Notes under the pieces: model-generated
Database searches by the model: none
What the model saw: the letters and a program-made list of their open reading frames with translations, nothing else
What the model was told of the DNA's origin: nothing
Source of the DNA: a virus
IMG/VR virus record: IMGVR_UViG_3300012359_000033
Location: 1-39,608 of that record
Direction: 5' to 3' (one strand)
DNA: 39,608 nucleotides
Program-made: the position numbers and the translations under genes
Part shown: in pieces, positions 8,293 through 14,466 of the stretch
How the letters are laid out: every line of letters starts with the position of its first letter
How positions within the stretch are numbered: the stretch's first letter is position 1

Positions 8293-8664
8293 CTAGAACT
8301 CTGTGACGACCAGGTCGCCGTCGGGTGTGGGTGAGACCACCATGTACGTGAGGTCCTCCAGCCTGGCTCTCATGTCGCCCCGCGACGGGCCGACCGAGCC
8401 GCTGGGGTGGCTGTGCCATACCACCAGATCGCCGGGATCAAACGTCTGGCCGATGTCGTCGCCCAGGAGAAGCTCGATGCCCTTCAAGATGTCGTTGACA
8501 CGGACGGCGTAGGATGTCGTGGGCTCGTCGCTGATATTACTCAGCTCAAGCACTATCTCAGGCTCCCCAGGACGTCTCCAAAGCATCCCCACGGCCTCCT
8601 GAGGGGCCCGCGAGGCGATGATGCGGGCGATGGCCGCGTGGGTGACGGGCTCCAGTGGGCTCAC
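8293..8664 (-). CDS. JAB/MPN (Mov34) metalloprotease-like tail assembly protein
   Basis: This 123-aa protein has a complete JAMM zinc-hydrolase signature: Glu23 in APQEAVGML, then HSHPSGSVGPSRGD with His84, His86, Ser94 and Asp97. The family cleaves isopeptide or peptide bonds. Phage members resemble the N-terminal half of lambda K and act in tail-tip assembly, so that is the likely role; a separate NlpC-like half is encoded nearby at 7337-7873. The start is a GTG at 8664 that overlaps the stop of the small membrane gene upstream (GTGA), so translation is probably coupled. Confidence 0.8.
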   Translation of the reverse strand: MSPLEPVTHAAIARIIASRAPQEAVGMLWRRPGEPEIVLELSNISDEPTTSYAVRVNDILKGIELLLGDDIGQTFDPGDLVVWHSHPSGSVGPSRGDMRARLEDLTYMVVSPTPDGDLVVTEF

Positions 8665-8777
8665 CGCTGATCATCTTCGCTCTTGAGTGCGTCGAGCACC
8701 AACCAAGAGATCAGCCCGACCGCGCTTCCGCCGCACAGGCCCATCATGAGCCTGCCGACGATGTGGAGTGTGTTCAT
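8661..8777 (-). CDS. 38-aa membrane peptide, translationally coupled
   Basis: A 38-codon gene fits exactly between its neighbours. Its ATG (8777) overlaps the upstream stop as ATGA and its TGA overlaps the next start as GTGA. The product starts MNTLHIVGRLMMGLCGGSAV and continues with a hydrophobic stretch (GLISWLVLDAL) before a charged end (KSEDDQR), giving one predicted transmembrane helix. The two overlaps argue that it is a real gene despite its size. The function is unknown; a holin-like or membrane-targeting role would only be a guess. Confidence 0.65.
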   Translation of the reverse strand: MNTLHIVGRLMMGLCGGSAVGLISWLVLDALKSEDDQR

Positions 8778-9082
8778 GTCGCCGGCCGCCCCAGATCGAG
8801 AGTGTTCGACAGTTCGACCATGGCGTCCAGCTGGGCCTGTGTCACCACGCCCAGATCGACAAGGAGCCGCCGGAGCGCCAGGTCGGGAGCGGGAGCCACC
8901 ATGATGTTGACCCGGTTGAGTGGCGAGGTCTCGGTCGACCCAGACTGAGGGGAGTCGGTGAGTGTGGATCGAACAAGCTGGCCGGTCAGAGTGTGGGAGT
9001 GCTTAATCTCACCCGCGGCCTCCTTCACAAAGTGCTCGGTCCGAGGCACCCCGCACGTCTTGCACCGCTGGTCGTCCATCAT
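8774..9082 (-). CDS. hypothetical protein with N-terminal CxxC
   Basis: I do not recognise this 102-aa protein. It opens MMDDQRCKTCGVPRTEHFVK, with a Cys-x2-Cys and nearby His that could bind zinc. It has a polar Ser/Thr linker and a C-terminal helical part (LALRRLLVDLGVVTQAQLDAM) that may dimerise. The start overlaps the upstream stop (ATGATG across TGA), with GGAGGG a few bases upstream. It belongs to the tightly overlapping chain of small genes before the JAB protease. Confidence 0.55.
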   Translation of the reverse strand: MMDDQRCKTCGVPRTEHFVKEAAGEIKHSHTLTGQLVRSTLTDSPQSGSTETSPLNRVNIMVAPAPDLALRRLLVDLGVVTQAQLDAMVELSNTLDLGRPAT

Positions 9083-9351
9083 CCCACCGCCCTCCACTCG
9101 CCGTCGATCCAGAAGCCGTGGGTCCCACACCGGCCGCAGTCTATCGACGGGTGTATGGTGCGACCAGGTTCACCGATCCACACCCAGCCGGAGTGACCCG
9201 AACTGCTTAGTGGCAGTGAGCGCCGTGAGGCCGGGTCCGGCGACAGCTCGGTGGTCTCTCCCAGGTATGTTAGGCAGTCGTGCACGAAGACGAACGTGTT
9301 CTCGTCGCCGACCTCACAGCGGGGCAGACTGGCCGGGAGCGTCTCACTCAT
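9079..9351 (-). CDS. hypothetical protein with CxxC zinc knuckle
   Basis: This 90-aa protein is unrecognised. It has an N-terminal segment with FVFVHDCLTYLGET, a Ser-rich middle, and a C-terminal motif HPSIDCGRCGTHGFWIDGEW whose CGRCG looks like half of a zinc site. The ATG at 9351 overlaps the end of the 421-aa gene (ATGAGTGA), and its own stop overlaps the next start, so it is translated as part of the chain. Confidence 0.55.
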   Translation of the reverse strand: MSETLPASLPRCEVGDENTFVFVHDCLTYLGETTELSPDPASRRSLPLSSSGHSGWVWIGEPGRTIHPSIDCGRCGTHGFWIDGEWRAVG

Positions 9352-10609
9352 CGTCCACCACCTCTGCGTCGACCACGTTATCTATGGCCAGCGTGTGGCC
9401 CAGGGTGCTGCGGTACACGGACTGTAGCGCCTGGTCGTCGTGGCCCTGGCGGACACCCCGCTGACCTGCGCTATAGCGGCCCGTGGGTACCACGCCGTCC
9501 TCGGTGAGCTCCACGCCGGGAGCGACCATGACGTCGGCCAGAATGGACGACAGGCGTATGGAGATGTCCTCCTGCACGACCTGCTTGGGCTTGCCGATCA
9601 GGTGGTCCACAAGGAACTCTGCAGTCCTGACCTTCACGCCCGCCGGCACGAGAGGTCTGCCGCGGGAGTCCGAGCCGTCCTCGGTGAGCACGTGCCGCAG
9701 GGCGGCCAGCGCCTCGACGGTCAGCCCGTTCATGTCGAGCTTGACGTGGCGTCGGAACTCCTCGTCGATCTTCTCTCGGATCTGGCCCCTCATGAACTGC
9801 GAGGGCGGCCGCGAGGGCCAGCGGCCCTCCTTGGTGCGGCAGTATCCCTTGGCGAGTTCGTCGATGGTCCACTCGGAGATCGGCTTGAACAACATCTCGA
9901 ACTCTTCGTCCGTGATGGCCATGCCCCGCTTAAGCTTCCGCTCGGCCCGCCGGCGGGTCTGGCGCTCGGTCATCAGCGCCTCGGTCTGTGGGTCCATGGC
10001 CCGGTCGTCGAGCAGGGCGGCCCGCTCAGCGAAGGCGACGTGCTTGTCCGACCGGGGAGGGTATGGATTGAAGTCCGCCGGCAGATCGCCGGCGTCCATC
10101 CGCTCCCAGTAGTGCACGTCCCGTCGCAGCCTGTTCTCCTGGCCGGGATAGAGTCTGCGGGCCTCGTCGATGGCTGGACCCCACACCGCCCGCAGAGGGT
10201 GCTCGGACTTGTTGTGCCAGGGCCTCGTGGTCGACGGAAACACAGGCATCTTCACGTCGCTGAAGTCGATGATCAGCGGCGTGGCCGGTATGGTCTCCCA
10301 CACCCGCCTCAGCTCCCTCCTGCGTCGCCAGAACTCGGCTGGGGTTATGTCCTCCTCGCCGAGGGCGTCCAGGTCGTCGGGGTGGTACTGCGACGGCGGA
10401 TAATGCCGGATGTTTCGGCCCTCGGGGGGGTCTGGCTCGTACTGGGGGACGTAGTGCGGATCGCAGGGTCGTATGACCTCCACGCCGAACTCATCCCGCG
10501 TGGCTATTCGCCGCTGGGTCCTCTTGCGGTGGCTGAACTTCTCGTTGCTGTGGCCGTGGAGAGTGCCCCGCGGCCACTCCACGGAGGCGTTCGTGCGGTG
10601 TGTGGCCAT
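9344..10609 (-). CDS. large hypothetical protein, possible terminase small subunit
   Basis: This 421-aa, highly charged protein has a His/Arg-rich N-terminus, many Trp and Pro in the first 200 residues, an Arg-rich helix near 215-230 (TERQTRRRAERKLKRG), and a C-terminal region with VRTAEFLVDHLIGKPKQVVQ followed by DISIRLSSILADVMVAPG. That last motif resembles the C-terminal half of some actinophage small-terminase or DNA-packaging proteins. It is longer than a normal small terminase (150-250 aa), so it may be a fusion or something else. The ATG at 10609 follows GGAGGTGA with a 9-10 nt gap. It is the first large gene of the leftward virion module, where a small terminase is expected. Confidence 0.4.
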   Translation of the reverse strand: MATHRTNASVEWPRGTLHGHSNEKFSHRKRTQRRIATRDEFGVEVIRPCDPHYVPQYEPDPPEGRNIRHYPPSQYHPDDLDALGEEDITPAEFWRRRRELRRVWETIPATPLIIDFSDVKMPVFPSTTRPWHNKSEHPLRAVWGPAIDEARRLYPGQENRLRRDVHYWERMDAGDLPADFNPYPPRSDKHVAFAERAALLDDRAMDPQTEALMTERQTRRRAERKLKRGMAITDEEFEMLFKPISEWTIDELAKGYCRTKEGRWPSRPPSQFMRGQIREKIDEEFRRHVKLDMNGLTVEALAALRHVLTEDGSDSRGRPLVPAGVKVRTAEFLVDHLIGKPKQVVQEDISIRLSSILADVMVAPGVELTEDGVVPTGRYSAGQRGVRQGHDDQALQSVYRSTLGHTLAIDNVVDAEVVDDE

Positions 10610-10618
10610 GGGCGAGAG

Positions 10619-10828
10619 TCACCTCCGCGGAGCGGTCTGGATCAGGCCGAGAGTTGCGGCGAGGATCGGGGGAGCGACGGCCACGCACAGGATCCTGAAG
10701 GCGAGGTGGCCGAGGAGGACCCTCAGGGCCGCGACGCGGCGGTCGTGCCTCTGCAGCCTCTGGAGGCTCCGCATGTCCTGGGCGAAGGAGCTCGAAGTGT
10801 GGCGGATGGGGGTGTCGGTGGTCATCAT
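10619..10828 (-). CDS. small membrane protein, leaderless start
   Basis: This 69-aa protein has a polar, basic N-terminal half (helix around SFAQDMRSLQRLQRHDRRVA) and a hydrophobic C-terminal helix (LAFRILCVAVAPPILAATLG) followed by TAPRR, so it is probably a tail-anchored membrane protein. The start chosen is the tandem ATGATG at 10828, exactly 7 nt after a -10 box; the mRNA would begin at or next to the start codon. A TTG at 10864 opens a longer frame, but it overlaps the -35 box. It heads the leftward virion module. The function is unknown. Confidence 0.5.
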   Translation of the reverse strand: MMTTDTPIRHTSSSFAQDMRSLQRLQRHDRRVAALRVLLGHLAFRILCVAVAPPILAATLGLIQTAPRR

Positions 10829-10835
10829 GCCCCCT

Positions 10836-10864
10836 ATCATTGCGCCCGCGAGGGCGGTTGTCAA
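10836..10864 (-). promoter_or_regulatory. leftward promoter of the virion module (TTGACA-17-AATGAT)
   Basis: A perfect -35 TTGACA (10864-10859), a 17-bp spacer and -10 AATGAT (10841-10836) point left. The -10 is followed by AGGGGGC and then ATG at 10828, so initiation would give a leaderless message. It is the only clear promoter seen ahead of the structural genes. Confidence 0.65.
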
Positions 10865-10879
10865 GGCGATCTGGGTCGT

Positions 10880-11131
10880 CTAGGACGTGGCGGTCTGAGT
10901 GGCGATGTCCGCGATGGCCGCGGCCTTCGTGGCGTACGTGGCCGTGCCGATCTGGACCTGCCGGCCCTCCTCCACGGTGGCGAAGATACCCCACAGAGGA
11001 GCCGAGGCGCCGGCGTCGGGGGCGAGGGCCTGAGTGTTGTTCACCGGAAGTCGAGCCACCCGGATCTCCTTGAGGGCCGTCACGTTCACCGAGCTCTCGC
11101 CGTCGACCGAAGTGACCCACTTGCTGGCCAT
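10880..11131 (-). CDS. hypothetical 83-aa protein
   Basis: I do not recognise this protein. It starts MASKWVTSVDGESSVNVTAL and looks like a small beta protein with a Gly/Ala-rich loop (DAGASAPLWGIFATVEEG) and an Ala/Thr-rich C-terminal helix. There is no membrane segment or cysteine. The ATG at 11131 has AGGAGG 5 nt upstream, a strong ribosome site. It has its own promoter and a long leader with a hairpin (11237-11334). The next leftward gene also has its own promoter, so this one may be expressed independently. Confidence 0.6.
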   Translation of the reverse strand: MASKWVTSVDGESSVNVTALKEIRVARLPVNNTQALAPDAGASAPLWGIFATVEEGRQVQIGTATYATKAAAIADIATQTATS

Positions 11132-11236
11132 GTCTGCCTCCTGGGGGGTGTGGATGATCTGTGGGGACGCAGTGACCCTTACGTCTGGGCCTCGCCCTCC
11201 GAGGAGGTTTGTCCCAGCCTGGCGGATCCCCGTGAA

Positions 11237-11294
11237 GGCCACCAGAGTGGATGATCGGTGAGCCGGGAAGGGCCGGTCTCCCACTCTGGTGGCC
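11237..11294 (-). repeat. 14-bp perfect inverted repeat in the 5' leader
   Basis: GGCCACCAGAGTGG (11237-11250) pairs perfectly with CCACTCTGGTGGCC (11281-11294) around a 30-nt loop. It starts only a few bases after the predicted transcription start of the 83-aa gene, so it would fold at the extreme 5' end of that mRNA. No U-run follows, so a simple terminator is less likely, although it could also end transcription from the upstream lipoprotein gene. Confidence 0.7.
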
Positions 11295-11304
11295 GTTCGA
11301 GAAG

Positions 11305-11334
11305 ACTATATGATCATAGTGTGTGTGGAGTCAA
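11305..11334 (-). promoter_or_regulatory. leftward promoter (TTGACT-18-TATAGT)
   Basis: The -35 TTGACT (11334-11329) and -10 TATAGT (11310-11305) are 18 bp apart. Transcription would start near 11298, giving a leader of about 165 nt before the ATG at 11131 that contains the 14-bp inverted repeat. Confidence 0.55.
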
Positions 11335-11387
11335 TTATCGACGGACAGGGTCGCTGGAACGAGACTCATGTCATCGGAAATTTATGT

Positions 11388-12014
11388 CTACTTGCAGGTC
11401 AGACGCTGGGCGGGCGTGCGGCCCTCGGCCGAGAAGGGCAGGCCGTCGGAGCCGATGCCGGCGACCGCGATGTACATGCTCCACACCCCCGGGTAGCAGA
11501 GCGAGGTCACGACGTGGACCGAGGGCAGATTGGCGCCGCGGGGGATCTTGAGCGAGATGTAGGGCGGGAACTCGTCGATCCAGCCGCCGGTGGTGGAGTC
11601 CTTCTTCTGCAGGCGGATGGTGATGGTGTGGGTGCGTGGTGCGGTGGCGCACATGATGATGACGCCCCCGTCGACGTGGATACCGTCGGTGACCTTGATG
11701 CCCCCAGTGTCCGGCGGGCTCAGGTACAGGTGGCAGAGGCCGAGAACGAAGTACGGGTCGATCTTGAAGGGGTTTGCGGCATCGGCCGAGGGGATGGGCT
11801 GGTTGGGGATGGCGTTGAGATTGGTTGAGGAGGGCTGGGGTCCACACGAGGTGTCGAAGATGGAGCAGTACGTGGAGGCTGTGGCGGGGGAGTTGGGATG
11901 GGAGGAGGCGGGGGGCGGGTTCTGGGAGGACGGGTCGTTGCAGGACGCCGCCGCGAGGGCGATGGACGTGGCGATGATCAAGGGCGCGATACACGCGCGG
12001 GCGATGAGCTTCAT
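11388..12014 (-). CDS. secreted protein or lipoprotein with signal peptide
   Basis: This 208-aa protein begins MKLIARACIAPLIIATSIAL and then AAASCNDPSSQ. A basic n-region, a hydrophobic core and a Cys after small residues suggest export, possibly as a lipoprotein; the -3 residue is Ala rather than Leu, so the lipobox is imperfect. A Pro/Ser-rich linker follows, then a beta-rich domain with two more Cys (YCSIFDTSC), the segment GLCHLYLSPPDTGG, and a C-terminus ending RLTCK. The start ATG lies exactly 6 nt after a TATACT box with no ribosome site, so it is probably leaderless. Surface exposure in the infected cell fits a superinfection-exclusion role, but that is speculative. Confidence 0.6.
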   Translation of the reverse strand: MKLIARACIAPLIIATSIALAAASCNDPSSQNPPPASSHPNSPATASTYCSIFDTSCGPQPSSTNLNAIPNQPIPSADAANPFKIDPYFVLGLCHLYLSPPDTGGIKVTDGIHVDGGVIIMCATAPRTHTITIRLQKKDSTTGGWIDEFPPYISLKIPRGANLPSVHVVTSLCYPGVWSMYIAVAGIGSDGLPFSAEGRTPAQRLTCK

Positions 12015-12020
12015 GGGTCG

Positions 12021-12029
12021 AGTATATCA
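12021..12029 (-). promoter_or_regulatory. extended -10 promoter (TGATATACT) of the lipoprotein gene
   Basis: TGATATACT is an extended -10 (TG-n-TATACT). It is followed by CGACCC and then the ATG at 12014, a 6-nt gap. The -35 region is poor (TTATTC at about 16 bp), which is acceptable with an extended -10. Confidence 0.5.
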
Positions 12030-12522
12030 GGTCCGTGATCCAGAATAATTAATGATATAAAGGCTGGGTGAAAGAGCGCTCAGCCGGCACTATATATCAT
12101 ATATGGCTCTCATGAGATCTCTCAAGCCGGCACGAACTACCGTCCGAAAGATGGATATTCGTTATAACCCCGCCATTCCACCCGGGCGGGTTCATATCGG
12201 ACATATGGGGATACATGCCGCACATCTGCCGACAACCGACATGACCGACATCTCATCCACATCCGATGATATATCCATACATACGGACAAACACGGATCA
12301 ATCATCTCATCAAGGATATCATGCAATGATCATGATGAAGATGATATACATACATGAATAATCAATGATGATGCGCGATGAGGGCGCCGATATCAATACA
12401 TGGATATATGAATGATGATTAATCAATATCCTGATGCAGTCATCTATACACCCTTATATGGAGCGGCGTATATAACCCCCTTACAATGCCCCCTCATAAA
12501 ACATCTCCACACACATGATCTT
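12030..12522. other. AT-rich non-coding stretch
   Basis: About 490 bp without a credible gene. It is far richer in A/T than its surroundings and full of ATAT, ATACAT and GATGAT strings, with two direct copies of AGCCGGCAC (12082-12090 and 12125-12133). Rightward it stays open for 84 codons from 12103, but the composition (His, Ile, Asp, Ser) is what AT-rich simple sequence gives. Leftward, AAGGGGGTTATATA near 12470 resembles the G-run/-10 arrangement of nearby promoters, but no gene follows it. It could be a regulatory or replication region. Confidence 0.5.
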
Positions 12523-12540
12523 GCCCCCGCGATCAGGGGC
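12523..12540 (-). terminator. hairpin after the 70-aa gene
   Basis: GCCCC and GGGGC pair around an 8-nt loop, 22 bp past the stop of the leftward gene at 12562. No U-run follows; the downstream bases AAGATCATGTGTGTGGA resemble those after the hairpin at 14422. Confidence 0.45.
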
Positions 12541-12561
12541 ATGATCAGATCGGCAGGATGA

Positions 12562-12774
12562 TCAGTCGACGGGATTCAAGATCATGTTTGTCATGATCAG
12601 TCGCAGTTCAGGAATGATCATGTCATCGTCAAGATCGGTGTCGAATTCGGTGTCAGTGTGATCGGCATATGCGATGAGCAGATCGGCGAGTTCGATCGCG
12701 TCGCGCGTCGCGTGAAGATCGGCGATGTCATAGCGCGAGAGGATCGTGTATGCGAAGGTGTCGAGCGTGATCAT
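12562..12774 (-). CDS. small acidic protein
   Basis: This 70-aa protein (start MITLDTFAYTILSRYDIADL) is unrecognised. It is predicted to be helical, with a centre rich in Asp and Thr (ADHTDTEFDTDLDDDMI) and a hydrophobic Met/Ile-rich end. AAGGGG lies 6 nt before the ATG, so it uses a normal ribosome site. It has its own promoter (12805-12833) and hairpin terminator, so it is a single-gene unit. Small acidic phage proteins often act on host enzymes or mimic DNA, but nothing here proves that. Confidence 0.6.
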   Translation of the reverse strand: MITLDTFAYTILSRYDIADLHATRDAIELADLLIAYADHTDTEFDTDLDDDMIIPELRLIMTNMILNPVD

Positions 12775-12804
12775 GATTTCCCCTTCATTTGATCGATTAA
12801 TTAG

Positions 12805-12833
12805 ATTTTATCATCGCGCCCCCTCGCGCGCAA
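12805..12833 (-). promoter_or_regulatory. leftward promoter (TTGCGC-17-TAAAAT)
   Basis: -35 TTGCGC (12833-12828), a 17-bp spacer that includes GCGAGGGGGCGCG, and -10 TAAAAT (12810-12805). The start would fall near 12798, giving a leader of about 25 nt. The spacer is part of a terminator-like inverted repeat (12813-12851). Confidence 0.6.
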
Positions 12834-12851
12834 GGTTTGAGGGGGCGCGAT
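12813..12851 (-). terminator. 13-bp inverted repeat, terminator overlapping a promoter
   Basis: A 13-bp perfect inverted repeat (12813-12825 with 12839-12851, core CGCGCCCCCTC/GAGGGGGCGCG) with a 13-nt loop begins 11 bp after the stop of the 101-aa gene. On the leftward strand it is followed by AAAATCTAATTAAT. It overlaps the -35 and spacer of the next promoter, so termination and re-initiation share the same DNA. Confidence 0.65.
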
Positions 12852-12862
12852 TTGAAGATGTT

Positions 12863-13168
12863 TTATTCGTGATCGTCGCAGCAAGTTGAGCAGTTGTCGG
12901 GGTGATCGTTGCAGTTTTCGATCATGTCGGTCGCGTGCGAAAGATCATGCGTCATGTCGTCGTGATCGTCATCGTATCCGCTCAAGGCGTTGATGATCAA
13001 GATCATCGTGATGCGCGGGTCGTTGATCGCGTCGTAGGCGTGATGATCTTGTTCATCGATCGCGTCGAATGCGTAACCGATCAAGTCGGCGTCGTCGATG
13101 TTCAGCGCGTGAGCGGCGGCGATGATCGCGTTCGTGCGAATCGGATGTTCGATTTCGTATTCGTTCAT
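12863..13168 (-). CDS. Asp/His-rich small protein with C-terminal Cys cluster, leaderless
   Basis: This 101-aa protein begins MNEYEIEHPIRTNAIIAAAH and is unusually rich in Asp and His. It ends with the metal-binding-like cluster NCNDHPDNCSTCCDDHE (Cys x4, His x2). A zinc or other metal ligand set is visible, but I recognise no family. The ATG at 13168 is exactly 6 nt after a TATGAT -10 box and has no ribosome site, so I choose it over an in-frame start 9 codons upstream that would lie within the promoter. It is a single-gene unit. Confidence 0.6.
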   Translation of the reverse strand: MNEYEIEHPIRTNAIIAAAHALNIDDADLIGYAFDAIDEQDHHAYDAINDPRITMILIINALSGYDDDHDDMTHDLSHATDMIENCNDHPDNCSTCCDDHE

Positions 13169-13174
13169 GATGCA

Positions 13175-13203
13175 ATCATACCCCCTCGCGAGCATGATCG
13201 CAA
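13175..13203 (-). promoter_or_regulatory. leftward leaderless promoter (TTGCGA-17-TATGAT)
   Basis: -35 TTGCGA (13203-13198), a 17-bp spacer ending CGAGGGGG, and -10 TATGAT (13180-13175). TGCATC and then the ATG at 13168 follow. The layout matches the promoters at 14108 and 14958. Confidence 0.65.
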
Positions 13204-13322
13204 GGATGCGTTATCAATTCGTTATCCCCCTCATTCGCCCCCTGCGACAAGATCATCCCCCCTTCAATGCTAGCATTCAGGGATAAAACATCTTGCCCAA
13301 AAACCCCCTTGCGCGCTGTCAC
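13176..13322 (-). CDS. possible 48-aa gene (low confidence)
   Basis: A GTG at 13322 lies 4 nt after a perfect extended -10 (TGATATAAT) and opens a 48-codon frame. Its TGA falls inside the -10 box of the next promoter. The predicted product (starts VTARKGVFGQDVLSLNASIE) has no recognisable motif. The spacing is shorter than the 6 nt seen for the other leaderless genes, and G-runs dominate the codons, so this may be non-coding. Confidence 0.25.
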   Translation of the reverse strand: MTARKGVFGQDVLSLNASIEGGMILSQGANEGDNELITHPCDHAREGV

Positions 13323-13326
13323 GGTC

Positions 13327-13335
13327 ATTATATCA
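13327..13335 (-). promoter_or_regulatory. extended -10 element (TGATATAAT)
   Basis: A consensus extended -10 on the leftward strand. The -35 region is poor. It would start a transcript near 13320 running toward the 101-aa gene. Confidence 0.4.
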
Positions 13336-13360
13336 ATGATTTAATATTCACCCCTGAACC

Positions 13361-13389
13361 TTGACGACCCTCTCTGATCATGGTATCAT
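13361..13389 (+). promoter_or_regulatory. rightward promoter (TTGACG-17-TATCAT)
   Basis: -35 TTGACG (13361-13366), a 17-bp spacer and -10 TATCAT (13384-13389). It is the only convincing rightward promoter in the 10.8-20 kb region and faces no clear gene. Confidence 0.55.
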
Positions 13390-13395
13390 AAATTG

Positions 13396-13585
13396 ATCGG
13401 AAAAATCATCGATCGCGATGTCGATCAAGGAGAAAACGGACATTTAACACATGTCGCCCTTTAACGGACATAAGATGATAGGGGCGACATTTCACGATCG
13501 ATCCCCACACCAAACCTCAGCCAAAACAACAAGTGATTTCCAGTTCTTTTATGGACATGCGAATACCCCGCGCGCAGCGGGGCAT
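13396..13585 (+). ncRNA. candidate small RNA
   Basis: The rightward promoter at 13361 would give a transcript of about 190 nt ending at the GC hairpin at 13566-13582. Inside is a 9-bp inverted repeat (ATGTCGCCC at 13451-13459, GGGCGACAT at 13482-13490). Two copies of a GTCCGTT-type element lie in it on the opposite strand. No open frame has a well-placed ribosome site; an ATG at 13451 is 20 nt past AAGGAG and its frame runs antisense into the next gene. Confidence 0.4.
13566..13582. terminator. GC hairpin between opposing transcripts
   Basis: CCCCGC and GCGGGG form a 6-bp stem with a 5-nt loop, 13 bp past the stop of the leftward gene at 13595. It can act in both directions. Confidence 0.55.
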
Positions 13586-13594
13586 TGCAGGGTC

Positions 13595-13945
13595 CTACTT
13601 ACGCGTCGTGCCGATCGGGCAGTCGACCATCGGCTCGCTGTGCGCCTTCTCGTAGGTGCAGTTGGTCTTCGCGGTGTCGCCGTTCGGGTTCAGTCCCTCG
13701 CAGACCTCAGGCGCGAAGTTGTCCTTCGAGGCGAGCGCCAGGCAGTCCCGGTAGTCCTGTGCGATCGTCGGCGTCGACCCCCCAGAGGTGCTCGCGGCGG
13801 GCGCCGTCGCGTTCCCTGAGACCGACCCAGTGATCCCCTGCACCGACCCGATGATGACCGCGAGCAGCAGCGGCACCGTCACGATGCCGATCACGGACCC
13901 CAGAGTGATCTTCAGCCAGCGCGGCATGCGGTTCTTGGTGCTCAT
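13595..13945 (-). CDS. single-pass membrane protein with external Cys-containing domain
   Basis: This 116-aa protein has a basic N-terminus (MSTKNRMPRWLKI), one strong transmembrane helix (VIGIVTVPLLLAVIIGSVQG), a Gly/Ser/Thr linker, and a C-terminal domain with four Cys (YRDCLAL, EVCEGL, KTNCTYEK, MVDCPIGT) that could form disulphides outside the membrane. GAGGAG 6 nt before the ATG at 13945 supports this start. The same frame is open to a leaderless ATG at 14101, adding 52 Pro/Arg/Thr-rich residues, so either a longer form or a leader exists. A role at the cell surface, such as blocking superinfection, is possible. Confidence 0.6.
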   Translation of the reverse strand: MSTKNRMPRWLKITLGSVIGIVTVPLLLAVIIGSVQGITGSVSGNATAPAASTSGGSTPTIAQDYRDCLALASKDNFAPEVCEGLNPNGDTAKTNCTYEKAHSEPMVDCPIGTTRK

Positions 13946-14107
13946 GGTGTTCTCCTCGGTGATCTTGGTGTTGTGTGTCGGAGTGTGTTCAGTGGAGCTC
14001 AGTCCCACACCCGGTGTGCGCGTGGGCAGAGGCAGGGGCCTCTCGGTGCGTGTGATCGCGGCGGGGCGTCGTACGGGGCGCGGAGGTGTCGTTTCGTTCA
14101 TGCCTTA

Positions 14108-14136
14108 ATACTACCCCCTAGCCTCGTCATTGTCAA
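14108..14136 (-). promoter_or_regulatory. leftward leaderless promoter (TTGACA-17-TAGTAT)
   Basis: -35 TTGACA (14136-14131), a 17-bp spacer ending CTAGGGGG, -10 TAGTAT (14113-14108), then TAAGGC and the ATG at 14101. The block TAAGGCATGAACGAAACG is identical to that at the 14958 promoter. Confidence 0.7.
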
Positions 14137-14466
14137 GGCGGTCATTCAGCGATTCTGAGTGCCCCAGGGAAGGGCGGAATGCTGGCATTCAGGCCCGCCC
14201 TGCGCGTCGATTCTAGCCCCCTCCCAGAGCCTCCTACCCATATGCCTGCTTTATCGATCAGCTTTTTGATGGACTCAAGATCGGCGAGCATGAACGGCGC
14301 CTATGTCAATATATGAATATTAATCTAAACGCAGAAATTGCATTGCATGCAATAATAACGGTGTTGATATCATTCATTAATCATCAATCTATTAAGATGA
14401 TGGCCTTTCCACACACGACTTGACCCCTCGGGGAGGGGTCGTGTCGCGGATATTCAGTTGTTGAGA
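14137..14466. other. non-coding gap with palindrome and hairpin
   Basis: About 330 bp with no gene. It holds a 12-bp palindrome ATTGCATGCAAT (14342-14353) extended to ATTGCATGCAATAATA, which recurs at 23290-23305. It also has an AT-rich stretch (14300-14400) and an 8-bp-stem hairpin (14422-14440) near the end of the helix-turn-helix gene. Confidence 0.55.
14422..14440 (-). terminator. hairpin after the helix-turn-helix gene
   Basis: GACCCCTC pairs with GAGGGGTC around a GGG loop, 26 bp past the stop at 14467. No U-run follows; the downstream AAGTCGTGTGTGGA resembles the sequence after the 12523 hairpin. Confidence 0.55.

Noticed and set aside
9440-11254. 604-codon rightward open frame
   Set aside because: It lies antisense to the 421-aa gene and others. 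The frame is open because of high GC at third positions of the leftward genes; it has no ribosome site and no recognisable domain.
12103-12357. 84-codon rightward frame
   Set aside because: Low-complexity His/Ile/Asp/Ser product from AT-rich simple sequence, with no ribosome site or promoter.
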